DNA of 64,000 nucleotides from positions 62,001-126,000 of the forward strand of contig NZ_BMYO01000006.1 in the NCBI RefSeq assembly GCF_014652315.1. Reading direction: 5' to 3'. Below the pieces are notes generated by a model that did no database searches, was not told where the DNA came from, and worked only from the letters and a program-made list of their open reading frames with translations. The translations under genes and the position numbers were made by a program. This DNA comes from Jeongeupia chitinilytica (GTDB lineage Bacteria > Pseudomonadota > Gammaproteobacteria > Burkholderiales > Chitinibacteraceae). Below, one piece after another: positions 47,704 to 59,353 of this stretch; positions within the stretch are counted from its first letter, which is position 1; the number at the start of each line of letters is the position of its first letter.

Positions 47704-49409
47704 CGGCCGGCATGCGGTTCACGCTGGCGCTGCTGGCGTTGTCGGCCGTCGCCGGCCACGCCGAAACGCCGCAGCAGGGCCGCGACTATTACGCGATCCA
47801 GCTGCTGTCGTCGCCCCGGCCCGAAGCACTGCAGGCGGCGCAGGCCACGCTCGGCCATCTGCCGCATGTCCGTGTCGAGCGCCGTGGCGAATTCTATGTG
47901 CTGCGCGCCGGCTTCTGGTCCGACCCGGCCGACGCCAGCCGCGCGCTGGCCGGGCTGCGGGCGCGCTACCCGCAGGCCTTCGTCCGCATTGCGGCATACC
48001 GGCCGGAAGCGGTGGCCGGCGCCGGCGCCGGACCGCAGTCGCAGTCGCAGTCGCAGTCGCAGTCGCAGTCGCAGTCGCAGTCGCAGTCGCAGTCGCAGTC
48101 GCAGTCGCAGTCGGGCAGCAGCATGGCGCAGGCCAATGTGTTGCGGCAGCGGCAGGTGCCGCAGGACGCCGGCGTCCGCCAGCGCGGCAATGCCGCCGAG
48201 ATCGAGTACGCCGAGCAGGCCGCACTGCGCAAACCGCCTCAGCCCGGCCCCGTGGCCCCACCCGTGGCGACGCCGCCGCCGCCGGCAGCCGTCAAGGTAC
48301 CGCGCACCGCGGTAGCCGTCATCGACGAGCGCCCGCTGTGGGCATTGCTGCATGCCGGCCGGCTGGCCGAGTACGACGCCCGCCTGCGCCGGACGCCGGA
48401 CTGGCAACCGTCCCCCGCGCTGCGCGACGAACGCCAGCGGCGCGGCGACGCACTCGCGCTACAGGCCGCGCTGAACGATCCCGATACCGCCCGGCTGCAG
48501 GCGCTCGTCGCTTCCCGGCCGGCGCTGGCCGACTGCGGACGCATCGACGTGCTGTGGCGCATCGCCGACGCCTACGCGGCGCAGGGCGAACCGGAGCGGG
48601 CATGGGCACTGTACCAGCCGCTGTTCCCCGGCTGCCAGCCGGCACACGTCCGCATCACCAGCCTGCAGAAGGCCGAGGCACTGTTCACGCCGGCACAGGT
48701 CGAGATGCTGGTCGGGATCGAGGCCCGCGACGGCCGCCGCGACGCCGACAGCGAACAGGCGTTCCGGACCCTGCGTTACCAGCGCCAGCTGGCGGCCTGG
48801 GCCGACAGTGGGCAGTCGCTGCCGGCACCGCTGGCCGACGCGATCCGCCAGCGCGCTGATGCGAACGGTGCGGTGCTCGCCGGCTGGGCCGCGTTCAATG
48901 CCGGCGACGATGCGGTGGCGCAGGACTGGTTCGGGCTGGCGATCGATTCCGGCGATGCCCGCGGCGAGCCGCGCTACGGTCTGGCGCTGGTCGCGCAGCG
49001 GCAGGGTCGCAGCGACGCGGTCGAGGCACTGCTGGCCGAACCGGCACTCGCCGCCGATCCGCGCAGCGACGGCCTGCGTGGCCAGCTGGCCTTCGAGCGG
49101 GCCGGCGTGGCCAACGCCGAACGGCGCTTCGCCGACAGCCAGGCCGAACTGGCCCGCGCCCGCGATTTCGGCATCCCGGACGAGCAGTGCGCGACGCTGG
49201 CCGCGTGGAACCTGTACGGCCTCGGCGATTTCGCCGGTGCGGCGGCGGCGTTCGAAACGCTGTACCGCCGCGACCGCGATGCCGCCAGTGCCGAGGGGCT
49301 GGTGCTGAGCCTGCCGCCGGGCGAATTGCGCGCCAAGGCGCGCGAACTCGGCGGTCCGCTGCGCGAGATGGCCGACGCCATGGCGACACGTCGCGTGCTG
49401 GGGCGCTGA
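47700..49409 (+). CDS. SPOR/TPR protein of the cellulose operon (BcsK/BcsC-TPR-like)
   Basis: This 569-residue exported protein has a signal peptide (LALLALSAVAGHAE) and a SPOR-like domain (residues about 25-100: YYAIQLLSS ... FYVLRAGFWSDPADASRALAGLRARYPQAFVR). A Gln-Ser repeat of 13 units (about 113-138) and a Pro-rich linker follow, then an Ala-rich helical region with TPR-like repeats to the end. It has no beta-barrel, so it could replace only the TPR part of BcsC. Cellulose operons without bcsC that carry a TPR protein (bcsK) are known as a type III arrangement. It is translationally coupled to bcsZ. Confidence 0.75.
   Translation: MTAGMRFTLALLALSAVAGHAETPQQGRDYYAIQLLSSPRPEALQAAQATLGHLPHVRVERRGEFYVLRAGFWSDPADASRALAGLRARYPQAFVRIAAYRPEAVAGAGAGPQSQSQSQSQSQSQSQSQSQSQSQSQSGSSMAQANVLRQRQVPQDAGVRQRGNAAEIEYAEQAALRKPPQPGPVAPPVATPPPPAAVKVPRTAVAVIDERPLWALLHAGRLAEYDARLRRTPDWQPSPALRDERQRRGDALALQAALNDPDTARLQALVASRPALADCGRIDVLWRIADAYAAQGEPERAWALYQPLFPGCQPAHVRITSLQKAEALFTPAQVEMLVGIEARDGRRDADSEQAFRTLRYQRQLAAWADSGQSLPAPLADAIRQRADANGAVLAGWAAFNAGDDAVAQDWFGLAIDSGDARGEPRYGLALVAQRQGRSDAVEALLAEPALAADPRSDGLRGQLAFERAGVANAERRFADSQAELARARDFGIPDEQCATLAAWNLYGLGDFAGAAAAFETLYRRDRDAASAEGLVLSLPPGELRAKARELGGPLREMADAMATRRVLGR
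48036..48113 (+). repeat. Thirteen tandem CAGTCG hexanucleotides
   Basis: This is an uninterrupted 78-base tract of CAGTCG repeats inside the SPOR/TPR gene, coding for (Gln-Ser)13. Copy-number change would alter linker length without a frameshift. Confidence 0.97.
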
Positions 49410-49486
49410 CCGCCACCGGCAGACAAGCGGGAGGGCGCACGCTACCATCCAGACGTTGGCGCACCTGCGCCACCAGCGGGACGTGC

Positions 49487-50479
49487 ATGAAAACCACCAT
49501 CATAAAATGGCTGCCGGCCGTACTGCTGTGCGCGCTGCAGCCGGCGCTGGCAGCCGAAACGGCGCCCGGCCTTGCGCTGCCGGACCTGGGCTACCAGGGC
49601 AACGTCACGCCGCTGCCGCCGCAGGACGGCGCCGCGGCGCCGAAACAGTGGGACCGCGCGCTGCCCTTCTTCGCCCAGCGTGTCGTCGACCGCGGCATCG
49701 ACCTGCCCAATCCGTACAACGTCGGCCTCTCCTACTACTACAGCGAACAGAACATGCTGCTGAGCAACCTGAAGGTGTCGGTCAACGACAACCCGCTGCG
49801 CTCGGCCGGCTTCGTCGGGTTTCCGAAAAGCACGCTGGAAAACCGGTCCGAGCAGGTCCAGCTCGGCGCATGGCTGCTCCCGTTCATGAACGTCTACGGC
49901 ATCGTCGGCCACATCAAGGGCGGCGGCGACATCGGCCTGTCGATCAAGGCCGACGACGCGGTGCAGTTCATCACCGGGCTTGACCGCTGCAGCGGCCGCC
50001 GCAAGCCGGACTGGTGCGGCAAGACGCTCGAGACCTCCGCGCGCGCCAACTACAACGGCTACTCCTACGGCCTCGGCGTCACCCTGGTCGGCAACCTCGA
50101 CCGGCTGTTCTTCTCGCTGCCGGTCACCTACACGGTGTCGAACATCTCGATGTCCGACACCGACGCCAAGAGCCTCAACGTCGCGCCCCGCGTCGGCGTC
50201 AACTGGCAGCTCGGCGACTACGGCACGATGCTGACCTATGTCGGCGCGACCTATCTGCACACCACGGTGACGATCACCGGCTCGGCCACGCTGCCGACGT
50301 CGGAAACCGACATCGGCCAGGACACCAAGGTCAACTTCAGCATCGACGAGAAGATCGCCAATCCGTGGAACGGTCTGGCCGGCGTCCACTGGGCGGTCAA
50401 CCGCAACATCAGCCTGCTGGCCGAACTCGGTTTCGGCGCCCGCCAGGGCTACATCCTCACCGCCTTCTACCGCTTCTGA
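49487..50479 (+). CDS. Outer-membrane beta-barrel protein of the cellulose operon
   Basis: This 330-residue protein has a signal peptide (IIKWLPAVLLCALQPALAAE). The mature part alternates hydrophobic/polar residues as in membrane strands (YGIVGHIKGGGDIGLSI; YNGYSYGLGVTLVGNL; LLAELGFGARQGYILTAFYRF) and ends in Phe, the usual C-terminal signal for BAM insertion. I do not recognise a named family; it resembles lipid/aromatic-porin-like barrels. It may provide the outer-membrane passage that BcsC supplies elsewhere, which is inference. The start is ATG 49487; GTG 49484 is less likely. It lies four bases before the next gene. Confidence 0.7.
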   Translation: MKTTIIKWLPAVLLCALQPALAAETAPGLALPDLGYQGNVTPLPPQDGAAAPKQWDRALPFFAQRVVDRGIDLPNPYNVGLSYYYSEQNMLLSNLKVSVNDNPLRSAGFVGFPKSTLENRSEQVQLGAWLLPFMNVYGIVGHIKGGGDIGLSIKADDAVQFITGLDRCSGRRKPDWCGKTLETSARANYNGYSYGLGVTLVGNLDRLFFSLPVTYTVSNISMSDTDAKSLNVAPRVGVNWQLGDYGTMLTYVGATYLHTTVTITGSATLPTSETDIGQDTKVNFSIDEKIANPWNGLAGVHWAVNRNISLLAELGFGARQGYILTAFYRF

Positions 50480-50483
50480 GCCG

Positions 50484-51605
50484 ATGAGACTCCGCACCCT
50501 CGTCCTGACCGCCACGCTGCTCGCCGGCACCGCCCGTGCCGACGACGACGGCTGGCTCGACCGCACGCTGACCAAACTCGGCGCCTCGAAGGAAGTCGAC
50601 CTGAGCAAGGGCATGGACTGGGGCGTACTGCCCGGGCCGTTCTACAACCCGGAAATGGGTGTCGGCATCGGCATGGCCGCAGTCGGCCTGTACAAGCCAC
50701 CGGGTGCCCTGCCCGACACCCAGCTGTCGACACTGACGCTCAAGGGCTTCGTCAGCTCGGTCGGCGCGATGGGGCTGGGCTTCGACAACAACACCTTCTT
50801 CGGCGACGACGACTGGCGCTTCCAGGCCACCGGGATGATGGTCAAGCTGCCGACCGCCTACTGGGGCGTCGGTTACGACGCCGGGAGCAACGACGCCAAC
50901 AAGCACGACTACACCAAGGAGGAGTTCTCGCTGGCGCCGAAGATCCTGCGCCGGATCGCGCCGGACACCTATGTCGGCGTCGGCTGGAGCCTGACGCAGA
51001 CGCACGCGACCGAAGTCGAAGCCGGCAGCGCGATCGACGCCGATCCGGACGGCGCCTCGGTGCTGGCATCGGGGGTCACCGCGCACTTCTACTACGACAG
51101 CCGCGACTTCATCCCCAATCCGAAGTACGGCCAGGCACTGCAGGTCAACGCGGCGTTCTACGCGCCGGGCCTCGGCAGCGACAACCGCTTCCAGACGCTG
51201 GAAACGATCTACGACTACTACCACCCGGTCGGCGAGCACGACGTGCTGGCGCTCGACATCTACAGCCACCTCGCCTGGGGCGACGTGCCGTGGACGATGA
51301 TGTCGCAGCTGGGCAACGGCAACCGGATGCGCGGCTACTTCCTCGGCCAGTACCGCGACAAGGACGTCGTTTCGGCCCAGCTCGAATACCGCCACCACAT
51401 CACCGGCCGTCACGGCGTGGTGTTCTGGGGCGGCGCCGGCACGCTGGCCGACTCGGTCGGCGGACTCGGCAGGGATGCACCGTGGCTGCCCACCGTCGGC
51501 GTCGGCTACCGCTTCGAGTTCAAGCCGCGCGTCAACGTCCGTCTCGACTTCGGCGTCGGCCGCGAGACCGCCGGCGTCTACTTCCAGATCAACGAAGCAT
51601 TCTGA
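50484..51605 (+). CDS. BamA/TamA-like (surface antigen) outer-membrane barrel protein
   Basis: This 373-residue protein has a signal peptide (LRTLVLTATLLAGTARA) and a barrel pattern of the bacterial surface antigen (D15) type. The strands include FYNPEMGVGIGMAAVGLYK, HFYYDSRDFIPNPKYGQALQVNAAFY, a lid motif GNGNRMRGYFLGQYRDKDVVSAQLEYRHHI (RGY motif), and a final VNVRLDFGVGRETAGVYFQINEAF. No POTRA domain is present. Such short D15 barrels often accompany exported polymers or lipases. It ends the cellulose operon; its stop lies in an inverted repeat shared with convergent ppgK. Confidence 0.78.
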   Translation: MRLRTLVLTATLLAGTARADDDGWLDRTLTKLGASKEVDLSKGMDWGVLPGPFYNPEMGVGIGMAAVGLYKPPGALPDTQLSTLTLKGFVSSVGAMGLGFDNNTFFGDDDWRFQATGMMVKLPTAYWGVGYDAGSNDANKHDYTKEEFSLAPKILRRIAPDTYVGVGWSLTQTHATEVEAGSAIDADPDGASVLASGVTAHFYYDSRDFIPNPKYGQALQVNAAFYAPGLGSDNRFQTLETIYDYYHPVGEHDVLALDIYSHLAWGDVPWTMMSQLGNGNRMRGYFLGQYRDKDVVSAQLEYRHHITGRHGVVFWGGAGTLADSVGGLGRDAPWLPTVGVGYRFEFKPRVNVRLDFGVGRETAGVYFQINEAF

Positions 51606-51621
51606 TCCGGGCGCGGATCAG
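51602..51621. repeat. Inverted repeat spanning two convergent stop codons
   Basis: CTGATCC-gggcgc-GGATCAG contains the stop codons of both convergent genes. It has no T-run and may act as a weak bidirectional end. Confidence 0.45.
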
Positions 51622-52382
51622 CGGGCCAGTGCCTGCGCCGCCTCGATCGCCGCGCCGACGATGCCTGCGTCGTTCTGCAGTTGCGCCGGCAGTACCTCGC
51701 AGCGCAGCTGCAAGCGTGGCAGGAAGTCGGCATGGTCGCGGCTGATGCCGCCGCCGATGATGATCAGGTCCGGCGACAGCAGCAGTTCGACGTACTGCAG
51801 ATAGCCGCCCAGCCGCGCGATGTATTCGTCCCAGCCGAGGTTCTGGTCGCTCTTGACCCTGGCCGAGCACGACTTCTCGGCCGATTCGGTACCGGGGTAA
51901 CGCAGGTGGCCGAGTTCGGTATTGGCAACCAGCTGGCCATTGACGATCAGCGCCGAGCCGATGCCGGTGCCGAGCGTGATCACCAGCACCTTTCCGCCAC
52001 GACCGTGCGCCGCACCGAAACGCGCCTCGGCCGAGCCGGCAGCGTCGGCGTCGTTGAACAAGGCCAGCGGCAGGCCGACCGCGTCGGACAACAGCCGTTG
52101 CGCCGGCGCGCCGACCCAGGCCGGATCGACATTCGCCGCCGACAGGGTCACGCCGTTGTGGACGATGGCCGGAAACGTGCAGCCGACCGGGCCGGTCCAG
52201 CCGAAGTGCGCGACCATCTGCCGCACGGTCTCGGCGACCGCCGCCGGCGTCGCCGGTTGCGGCGTCGCCAGCACGTGGCGTTCGGCCAGCAGCCGGCCGG
52301 TGGCCACATCGACCGGTGCGCCCTTGATGCCGGTGCCGCCGATGTCGATGCCGAGCACGGCGGAGGAAGATGGATTAGCCAT
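51618..52382 (-). CDS. ppgK: Polyphosphate glucokinase 1 (ROK fold)
   Basis: This 254-residue protein has the polyphosphate-glucokinase pattern: [36 protein letters not shown] with the catalytic Asp, [28 protein letters not shown], and [13 protein letters not shown]. The ROK zinc motif is absent, as expected in this subgroup. It phosphorylates glucose with polyphosphate or ATP. It ends the maltodextrin set on the minus strand, 282 bases after malG, and has a paralogue at 62102-62887. The sequence between it and malG has no gene. Confidence 0.88.
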   Translation of the reverse strand: MANPSSSAVLGIDIGGTGIKGAPVDVATGRLLAERHVLATPQPATPAAVAETVRQMVAHFGWTGPVGCTFPAIVHNGVTLSAANVDPAWVGAPAQRLLSDAVGLPLALFNDADAAGSAEARFGAAHGRGGKVLVITLGTGIGSALIVNGQLVANTELGHLRYPGTESAEKSCSARVKSDQNLGWDEYIARLGGYLQYVELLLSPDLIIIGGGISRDHADFLPRLQLRCEVLPAQLQNDAGIVGAAIEAAQALAR

Positions 52383-52664
52383 GAATCAGGTCCTGGAAAA
52401 ACGGGTTGTGCAGCATAAGAACGCTGCGTCGAATAGCAGATGGCAAATCGACAGCACCCGCCGCATCAGACAGCGCAACACCGCGCAACCTTGTGGCAAC
52501 GGAGTTCGCACGTCGCAAACCAAACCCGGTGCAGTCGGCGAGCGAGCCAAAGCAGATTGCCGCCGCCCGAAGCGCAGACACCGGAATGGACGCCGGTCCA
52601 TGAGGATGTCGAGCATCGGACGGTGGCCAGCTGCGCAGGCGCAGCCGCCGAATGCATCGGGTTG
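52383..52664. other. Gap between malG and ppgK
   Basis: These 282 bases lack a supported gene. A weak match to the porin operator (CAAACCCGGTGC, near 52520) is too degenerate to call. Either read-through from malG or a private promoter could serve ppgK. Confidence 0.5.
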
Positions 52665-53555
52665 TTAGCCTTTGACGCCGCCGGCGGTCAGCCCGCTGAT
52701 CATGTAGCGCTGCGCCAGCAGGAACACCACCGTGATCGGCAGGCCCGAAAGTATCGCCGCGGCGGCGAAATCGCCCCATAGATAGTTCTGCGTATACAGG
52801 AACAGCTTGGAGCCGACCGCCAGCGTCAGGTTCTGCTCCTGATGCAGCAGCACCGAGGCGACCGGGTATTCGATGATCGCGCCGATGAAGGCCAGCAGGA
52901 ACACCACGACGAGGATGGGCACCGCCATCGGCAACAGCACGTAACGGAAGGCCTGGAAGTGCGTGGCACCGTCGACGCGCGCCGCCTCCTCGATTTCGAC
53001 CGGGATCGTGTCGAAATAGCCCTTGATCGTCCAGATGTGCAACGCCAGCCCGCCGGCGTAGGCGAGGATCAGGCTGCCGTGGCTGTCGATGCCGAGCCAC
53101 GGCACGTAGCTGCCGATTGCATCGAACACCGCGTAGATCGCGATCAGCGACAGCACCGCTGGGAACATCTGCATCAGGAACAGGATGTTGAGCCCGAGCC
53201 GGCGACCGGCGAAGCGCAGCCGTGCGAACGCGTACGCGCACGTCGTCGACAGCAGCAGGATCACCGCGGCGCTGATCGTCGCGATCTTGATCGAGTTCCA
53301 CAGCCAGCGCAGCACCGGGAACGGCGGCGCGACCCACTGGCCGCTGGCGTCGGTGTAGCCGATGCCGAGCGCGAGCTTCCAGTGCTCGAAGCTGATCTGC
53401 TCCGGAATCAGGCTGCCGGCGGCGAAATTGCCCGGCCGCAGCGAGATCGACACGATCATCAGGAACGGAAACAGCGTCAGCGCCAGAAAAAAGATCAGCC
53501 CGGCGTGCGCGGCGATCACTTTGAAGCGGTGGGTTTTGTCGAGCACCATGGCCAT
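52665..53555 (-). CDS. malG: Maltose/maltodextrin ABC permease MalG
   Basis: This 296-residue permease has six membrane segments and the EAA loop [28 protein letters not shown], which contacts MalK. An N-terminal helix ([29 protein letters not shown]) and the periplasmic loop [17 protein letters not shown] match MalG. It lies 10 bases after malF. Confidence 0.95.
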   Translation of the reverse strand: MAMVLDKTHRFKVIAAHAGLIFFLALTLFPFLMIVSISLRPGNFAAGSLIPEQISFEHWKLALGIGYTDASGQWVAPPFPVLRWLWNSIKIATISAAVILLLSTTCAYAFARLRFAGRRLGLNILFLMQMFPAVLSLIAIYAVFDAIGSYVPWLGIDSHGSLILAYAGGLALHIWTIKGYFDTIPVEIEEAARVDGATHFQAFRYVLLPMAVPILVVVFLLAFIGAIIEYPVASVLLHQEQNLTLAVGSKLFLYTQNYLWGDFAAAAILSGLPITVVFLLAQRYMISGLTAGGVKG

Positions 53556-53565
53556 GGTCTTCTCC

Positions 53566-55086
53566 TTAGCGGGCCGACGCGTTGACGCGGGTGAGTTTGA
53601 GATTGACGACCGACAGCACCGCGACGAGGGCGAAGATCACCGTCGAGATCGCCGCCGCCAGGCCGAAGTTCTGCCCCGAATCCTGGAAGGCGATCCGGTA
53701 GGTGTACGAGACGAGGATGTCGGTCGCCCCGGCCGGCACCATGCTGTCGGTGAAGTCGGGCAGGCCGCCGGTCAGCAGCGAGATCAGCACGAAATTGTTG
53801 AAGTTGAACGCGAACGACGCGATCAGCAGCGGCATCATCGGCTTCATGATCAGCGGCAGCGTGATCCTGGTCAGGTTGGTCCACATGCCGCCGCCGTTGA
53901 TCGCCGACACCTCGTACAGGTCGGCCGGAATCGCCTTGATCATGCCCATGCACAGCAGCATCGTGTACGGGTAGCCGAGCCAGGTATTGACCAGCAGCAG
54001 CATGGTCTTGGCGAGCAGCGGGTCGGAGAACCAGCTCGGCTTGATGCCGAACAGGCCGTTCAGCACCAGATTGATCTCGCCGAAGTTCTCGTTGAACAGG
54101 CCGCGGAAAATCAGGATCGAGATGAAGCCCGGCACCGCGTACGGCAGGAACAGCAGGATGCGGTAGACACCGCGGAAACGCAGCCCTTCCCAGTTGAGCA
54201 GCGAGGCAAGCACGAAGCCGACGACGAAGGTGAACACCACGGTCAGGAAGGCGAAGAGCACGGTCCAGACGAAGATCTTGATCAGCGGGCCCTGGAACTC
54301 GTGGCTGGTGAACAGGCGCTCGAAATTGCCGAGGCCGATACCGACCTTGAAGCCCGGCGCGATCCGCTCGCCGCCGGCGCTGGTATAGAAACCGGTGTTG
54401 AAGTCGGGCTTGAGCACGCTGCCGTCCTGACGGTTGGTCAGCGAGCCGTCGGCGTTCCGTGCGAACAGCGGCGCCATCGCGGCGACCTTGCTCAGCCCCG
54501 ACAGCCGGTATTCGTCCTTGCTGCCGGGCAGGATCAGCGCCAGCGTCTTCAGCGCGGCCTGATGCGCGATCACGTCCTTCATCGGCGCCTTGTCGCCGGC
54601 CGGCGGCCGTGCGGCCGGCTGCAGCGCGACGGTCCGGGCGCCGGCATCGTCCAGCGCCAGCGGCGCGGTCTGCCAGCCCTGACCGGCCTCGTTTTCGACA
54701 TGCACGATGAAGCGCTTGTCGGCCGGATACAGCGACAGGTTCAGCGGCTCGCCGCTGCCGGCGTACTTCTGGTCGAGAAAGTAGGCGGTTGCGCGCTCGT
54801 AGCTCAGCAGATTGGTCGAGCTGTAATTGGTGAAGCCGATGCCGACCGTGTACAGCGCCGGAAACAGCACGAACACCAGCACCGCGGCAACGCCCGGATA
54901 CAGGTAGCGCCACGCGTAGGCGCGCTCGGACGTGAACACCCAGGTGGTGACGCCCAGCACGCCCAGTGCCCCGAGCGCCAGCAGCGAGTGGCCGGCACGC
55001 TGGATCAGGAACACCAGGTACAGGCCGATGAGGAAGGCCAGAGCACCGAAGGCCAGCCAGCCCAGGCGCGAATTCGATCGTTGCAT
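53566..55086 (-). CDS. malF: Maltose/maltodextrin ABC permease MalF
   Basis: This 506-residue permease has two to three extra N-terminal membrane segments, the large periplasmic P2 loop (about 90-250) that marks MalF, and the EAA loop [25 protein letters not shown]. The start at 55086 is chosen because AAGGAAAAG lies upstream; an in-frame ATG at 55113 adds nine residues. It is part of the malE-malF-malG transcript. Confidence 0.93.
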   Translation of the reverse strand: MQRSNSRLGWLAFGALAFLIGLYLVFLIQRAGHSLLALGALGVLGVTTWVFTSERAYAWRYLYPGVAAVLVFVLFPALYTVGIGFTNYSSTNLLSYERATAYFLDQKYAGSGEPLNLSLYPADKRFIVHVENEAGQGWQTAPLALDDAGARTVALQPAARPPAGDKAPMKDVIAHQAALKTLALILPGSKDEYRLSGLSKVAAMAPLFARNADGSLTNRQDGSVLKPDFNTGFYTSAGGERIAPGFKVGIGLGNFERLFTSHEFQGPLIKIFVWTVLFAFLTVVFTFVVGFVLASLLNWEGLRFRGVYRILLFLPYAVPGFISILIFRGLFNENFGEINLVLNGLFGIKPSWFSDPLLAKTMLLLVNTWLGYPYTMLLCMGMIKAIPADLYEVSAINGGGMWTNLTRITLPLIMKPMMPLLIASFAFNFNNFVLISLLTGGLPDFTDSMVPAGATDILVSYTYRIAFQDSGQNFGLAAAISTVIFALVAVLSVVNLKLTRVNASAR

Positions 55087-55195
55087 GTCTACGTCTTTTC
55101 CTTGCGAATGCACCCCGGTGCGTGTGCTCAGGACGCACCGGGGGATCCGCCTCTCGTGGAAGCCTGAACCCGGGCCGTGCCGGGTGTGGTGCGTC

Positions 55196-56392
55196 TTACT
55201 TCGCGGTGATCCGCGCCGCAGCCGCGTCGAGCCCGGCCTTGACGGTCTGGCGGCCCTGGGTGACGTTCTTCAGCGTGCTTTCCATCGTCGACCAGAACTT
55301 GCCCATTTCCGGGTTGTTCGGCATCGGCCCGCCGTTCTTGGCGCTGGCCATCGTCGCCTGGATGTTCGGATCGGCCTTCAGTTCGTTGTAGAACGCCTTG
55401 TTGGCCGGCACGCCCAGCGGCACGTCGGCGTTGACGGTCTTCAGCCCCTTGAGCGTCAGCATGTGGTTCTCGATGAACTCGACCGCCAGCTCCTTGTTCG
55501 GGCTCGCCTGGCTGATCATCGCGCCCATCACGCCGACGAAGGGCGCGCCGGGCTTGCCGTTCACCGCCGGAATCGGCGCAACGCCGAAGTTGATCTTGCT
55601 CTTCTTGAGGTTTTCCCACGCCCACGGGCCGGTGATCATCATCGCCACCTTGCCCTGGTTCACGCCGGCGTCCATGTCGGCGTACGACGCGCTCTTGGGC
55701 ATCACGCCGCTGTTGATCAGCTTCATCAGCGTATCGACCCCGGCGACGGCGCCGGCGTTGTTGACGCCGGTATTGGCCGGGTCATACGTGCCGTCGGCGC
55801 GCTGCTTGAACGGGTAGGCTCCGCCGGCGCCGAGCAGCGGCCAGGTGAAGTAGGTGTTGGTGAAGTCCCAGAGGATGGCCTTCTTGCCCTGCGCCGACAG
55901 CTTCTTGTCGATGGCGATCACGTCGTCGAACGACTTCGGCGGCGTCGGCACGAGGTCCTTGTTGTAGATCAGCGCGACCGACTCGATCGAGATCGGGTAG
56001 CCCCAGGTCTTGCCGCCCGAAGTGAACGCCTTCCAGCCCAGCTCGTCGATCTCGCCGCGCACCTTCTTGCTCGGCGTCACCGGCGACAGCAGCCCGGCGG
56101 TCTTCCACTCGCCGAGACGGTCGTGCGCCCAGATCCAGATGTCCGGCCCCTTGCCGGCGGCCGCGGCCTGCTGGAACTTGTTGGCGGCGTCCTCGGGACG
56201 CTCGACCACGACCTGCACACCGGTGGCCTTGGTGAATTCCTCGCCGACCTTGGCGAGGCCCTTGTAGCCCTTGTCGCCGTTGATCCAGATCAGCAGCTTG
56301 CCCGGCTCGGCGGCGACGGCGGCCGGCGCACAGAGCGCCCCGGCGACCGCAACGGTGAGCGACGACAGCACGAATCGACCCAAAACGTTCAT
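55196..56392 (-). CDS. malE: Maltose/maltodextrin-binding protein MalE
   Basis: This 398-residue secreted binding protein has a signal peptide ending APAAVA. The family blocks are present: [77 protein letters not shown] blocks, and [25 protein letters not shown]. It delivers maltodextrins to MalFGK. A 16-base palindrome lies between malK and malE. Confidence 0.96.
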   Translation of the reverse strand: MNVLGRFVLSSLTVAVAGALCAPAAVAAEPGKLLIWINGDKGYKGLAKVGEEFTKATGVQVVVERPEDAANKFQQAAAAGKGPDIWIWAHDRLGEWKTAGLLSPVTPSKKVRGEIDELGWKAFTSGGKTWGYPISIESVALIYNKDLVPTPPKSFDDVIAIDKKLSAQGKKAILWDFTNTYFTWPLLGAGGAYPFKQRADGTYDPANTGVNNAGAVAGVDTLMKLINSGVMPKSASYADMDAGVNQGKVAMMITGPWAWENLKKSKINFGVAPIPAVNGKPGAPFVGVMGAMISQASPNKELAVEFIENHMLTLKGLKTVNADVPLGVPANKAFYNELKADPNIQATMASAKNGGPMPNNPEMGKFWSTMESTLKNVTQGRQTVKAGLDAAAARITAK

Positions 56393-56423
56393 CTGCTAAC
56401 TCCTCTTTACTCGACTATGTACG

Positions 56424-56439
56424 GCCTGTTGCAACAGGC
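56424..56439. repeat. 16-bp palindrome between malK and malE
   Basis: GCCTGTTGCAACAGGC is a perfect palindrome between malK and malE, both transcribed on the minus strand. It could fold as an mRNA hairpin protecting the malE message, or be a DNA site. Confidence 0.5.
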
Positions 56440-56455
56440 GACGGATCCGGCCCGT

Positions 56456-57556
56456 TCAGGCCAGCGGGTTCAAACGGCGGAAGGCAGTGCCGTCCGCGCG
56501 GAACAGATAACCGTGCTCGGGCCGGAAACCGAGCCGGCACACTTCGCCCTCGGCGATGCGGGTCAGCGCCGGCAGCCGCGCCGACAGCGTCTCGCCGGTG
56601 CCCGGTGCCTGCAGGTAGAGCACCGACGCGTCACCGAGGTGTTCGAGCGCGATCGCCGCGGCGGCAATCGCGTTGCCACCGGCAACCAGCGACAGGTGTT
56701 CGGGACGCACGCCCAGCGTCACCTTGTCGCCAGGCTGCGCGCCGGCGGCGTCGACGGCAACGCGGACGCGCTGCGCATCGGGCAGCGCGACGTCGACACC
56801 GTGGGCGTCGATCGCGACGATGCTGCCGGTGACGAAATTCATCTGCGGCGAGCCGAGGAAGCCGGCGACGAACAGGTTCGCCGGCGCGTGGTACAGCTCG
56901 ATCGGCGTGCCGACCTGCTCGATGCGGCCGGCGCGCAGCACGACGATGCGGTCGGCCAGCGTCATCGCCTCGACCTGGTCGTGGGTGACGTAGATCATCG
57001 TCGCTCGCAGTTCGCGGTGCAGCCGGGCGATCTCGATGCGCATTTGCACGCGCAGCGCGGCGTCAAGGTTGGACAGCGGTTCGTCGAACAGGAAGACCTT
57101 GGGCTTCTGGACGATGGCGCGGCCGATCGCGACCCGCTGGCGCTGGCCGCCCGACAGCGCGGCCGGCTTGCGCTCGAGCAGGTGCTCGATCTGCAGCACC
57201 CTGGCGGCGCGCGTCACCGGCGGCGTGTACTCGGTCTTGCTCATGCCGGCGAGTTTGAGGCCGAACGCCATGTTCTCGAATACGGACATGTGCGGATACA
57301 GCGCGTAGCTCTGGAACACCATGGCGATGCCGCGCTTCACCGGCGGCAGATCGTTGACGCGCACGCCGTCGATCGCCAGCTCGCCGGCGCTGATGTCCTC
57401 GAGCCCGGCAATCGTGCGCAGCAGGGTCGACTTGCCGCAGCCCGACGGACCGACGAAGACGATGAACTCGCCGTCGGCGATATCGAGATCGATGCCGTGC
57501 AGCGTCGTCACCTCGCCGAACTGTTTCCTGATCTGCTTGAGCGTCAGCGTGGCCAT
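56456..57556 (-). CDS. malK: Maltodextrin transporter ATPase (MalK/MsmK-type)
   Basis: This 366-residue ABC ATPase has GPSGCGKSTLLRTIAGLE (Walker A), LSGGQRQRVAIGRAIVQKPKVFLFDEPLSNLDA (signature, Walker B), the H-loop VTHDQVEAMT, and a C-terminal TOBE-type regulatory domain (LGVRPEHLSLV). It powers the MalFG permease. Position and C-terminal length fit MalK; MsmK/UgpC are related. Confidence 0.93.
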   Translation of the reverse strand: MATLTLKQIRKQFGEVTTLHGIDLDIADGEFIVFVGPSGCGKSTLLRTIAGLEDISAGELAIDGVRVNDLPPVKRGIAMVFQSYALYPHMSVFENMAFGLKLAGMSKTEYTPPVTRAARVLQIEHLLERKPAALSGGQRQRVAIGRAIVQKPKVFLFDEPLSNLDAALRVQMRIEIARLHRELRATMIYVTHDQVEAMTLADRIVVLRAGRIEQVGTPIELYHAPANLFVAGFLGSPQMNFVTGSIVAIDAHGVDVALPDAQRVRVAVDAAGAQPGDKVTLGVRPEHLSLVAGGNAIAAAAIALEHLGDASVLYLQAPGTGETLSARLPALTRIAEGEVCRLGFRPEHGYLFRADGTAFRRLNPLA

Positions 57557-57557
57557 T

Positions 57558-59177
<1,620 letters not shown>

Positions 59178-59353
59178 TGCGATACCTGTCTTTGAGTGTT
59201 GCGTACTACGGGCCAGCCACCGACCGGCCCGGTAGCCATTCAGGGTCAAAGCGGCGGCTGAAGCCCTGCTGGCAAGGCGTGCGAAGCGCAGACAGTACAA
59301 ACGAGTACGGCAAGCGAGCGCAACGCAGTCAGCGGGGCTTCATCCGGCACGGC
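59178..59353. other. Spacer with possible intergenic repeat element
   Basis: This gap between the porin and GH13 genes contains GAAGCCC ... GGGCTTC arms about 70 bases apart, bracketing a GCTTCGC/GCGAAGC-rich stretch. It looks like an intergenic palindromic repeat. No gene is supported. Confidence 0.4.

Noticed and set aside
48036..48113. Tandem repeat considered as a CRISPR or phase-variable frameshift tract
   Set aside because: There are no spacers, and the unit is six bases, so copy changes keep the reading frame.
52386..52616. 76-codon minus-strand ORF upstream of ppgK
   Set aside because: No recognisable family or ribosome site, in a gap with many short frames on both strands.
53362..55167. 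601-codon plus-strand frame opposite malF
   Set aside because: Antisense shadow; malF is well supported and the frame has no known domain.
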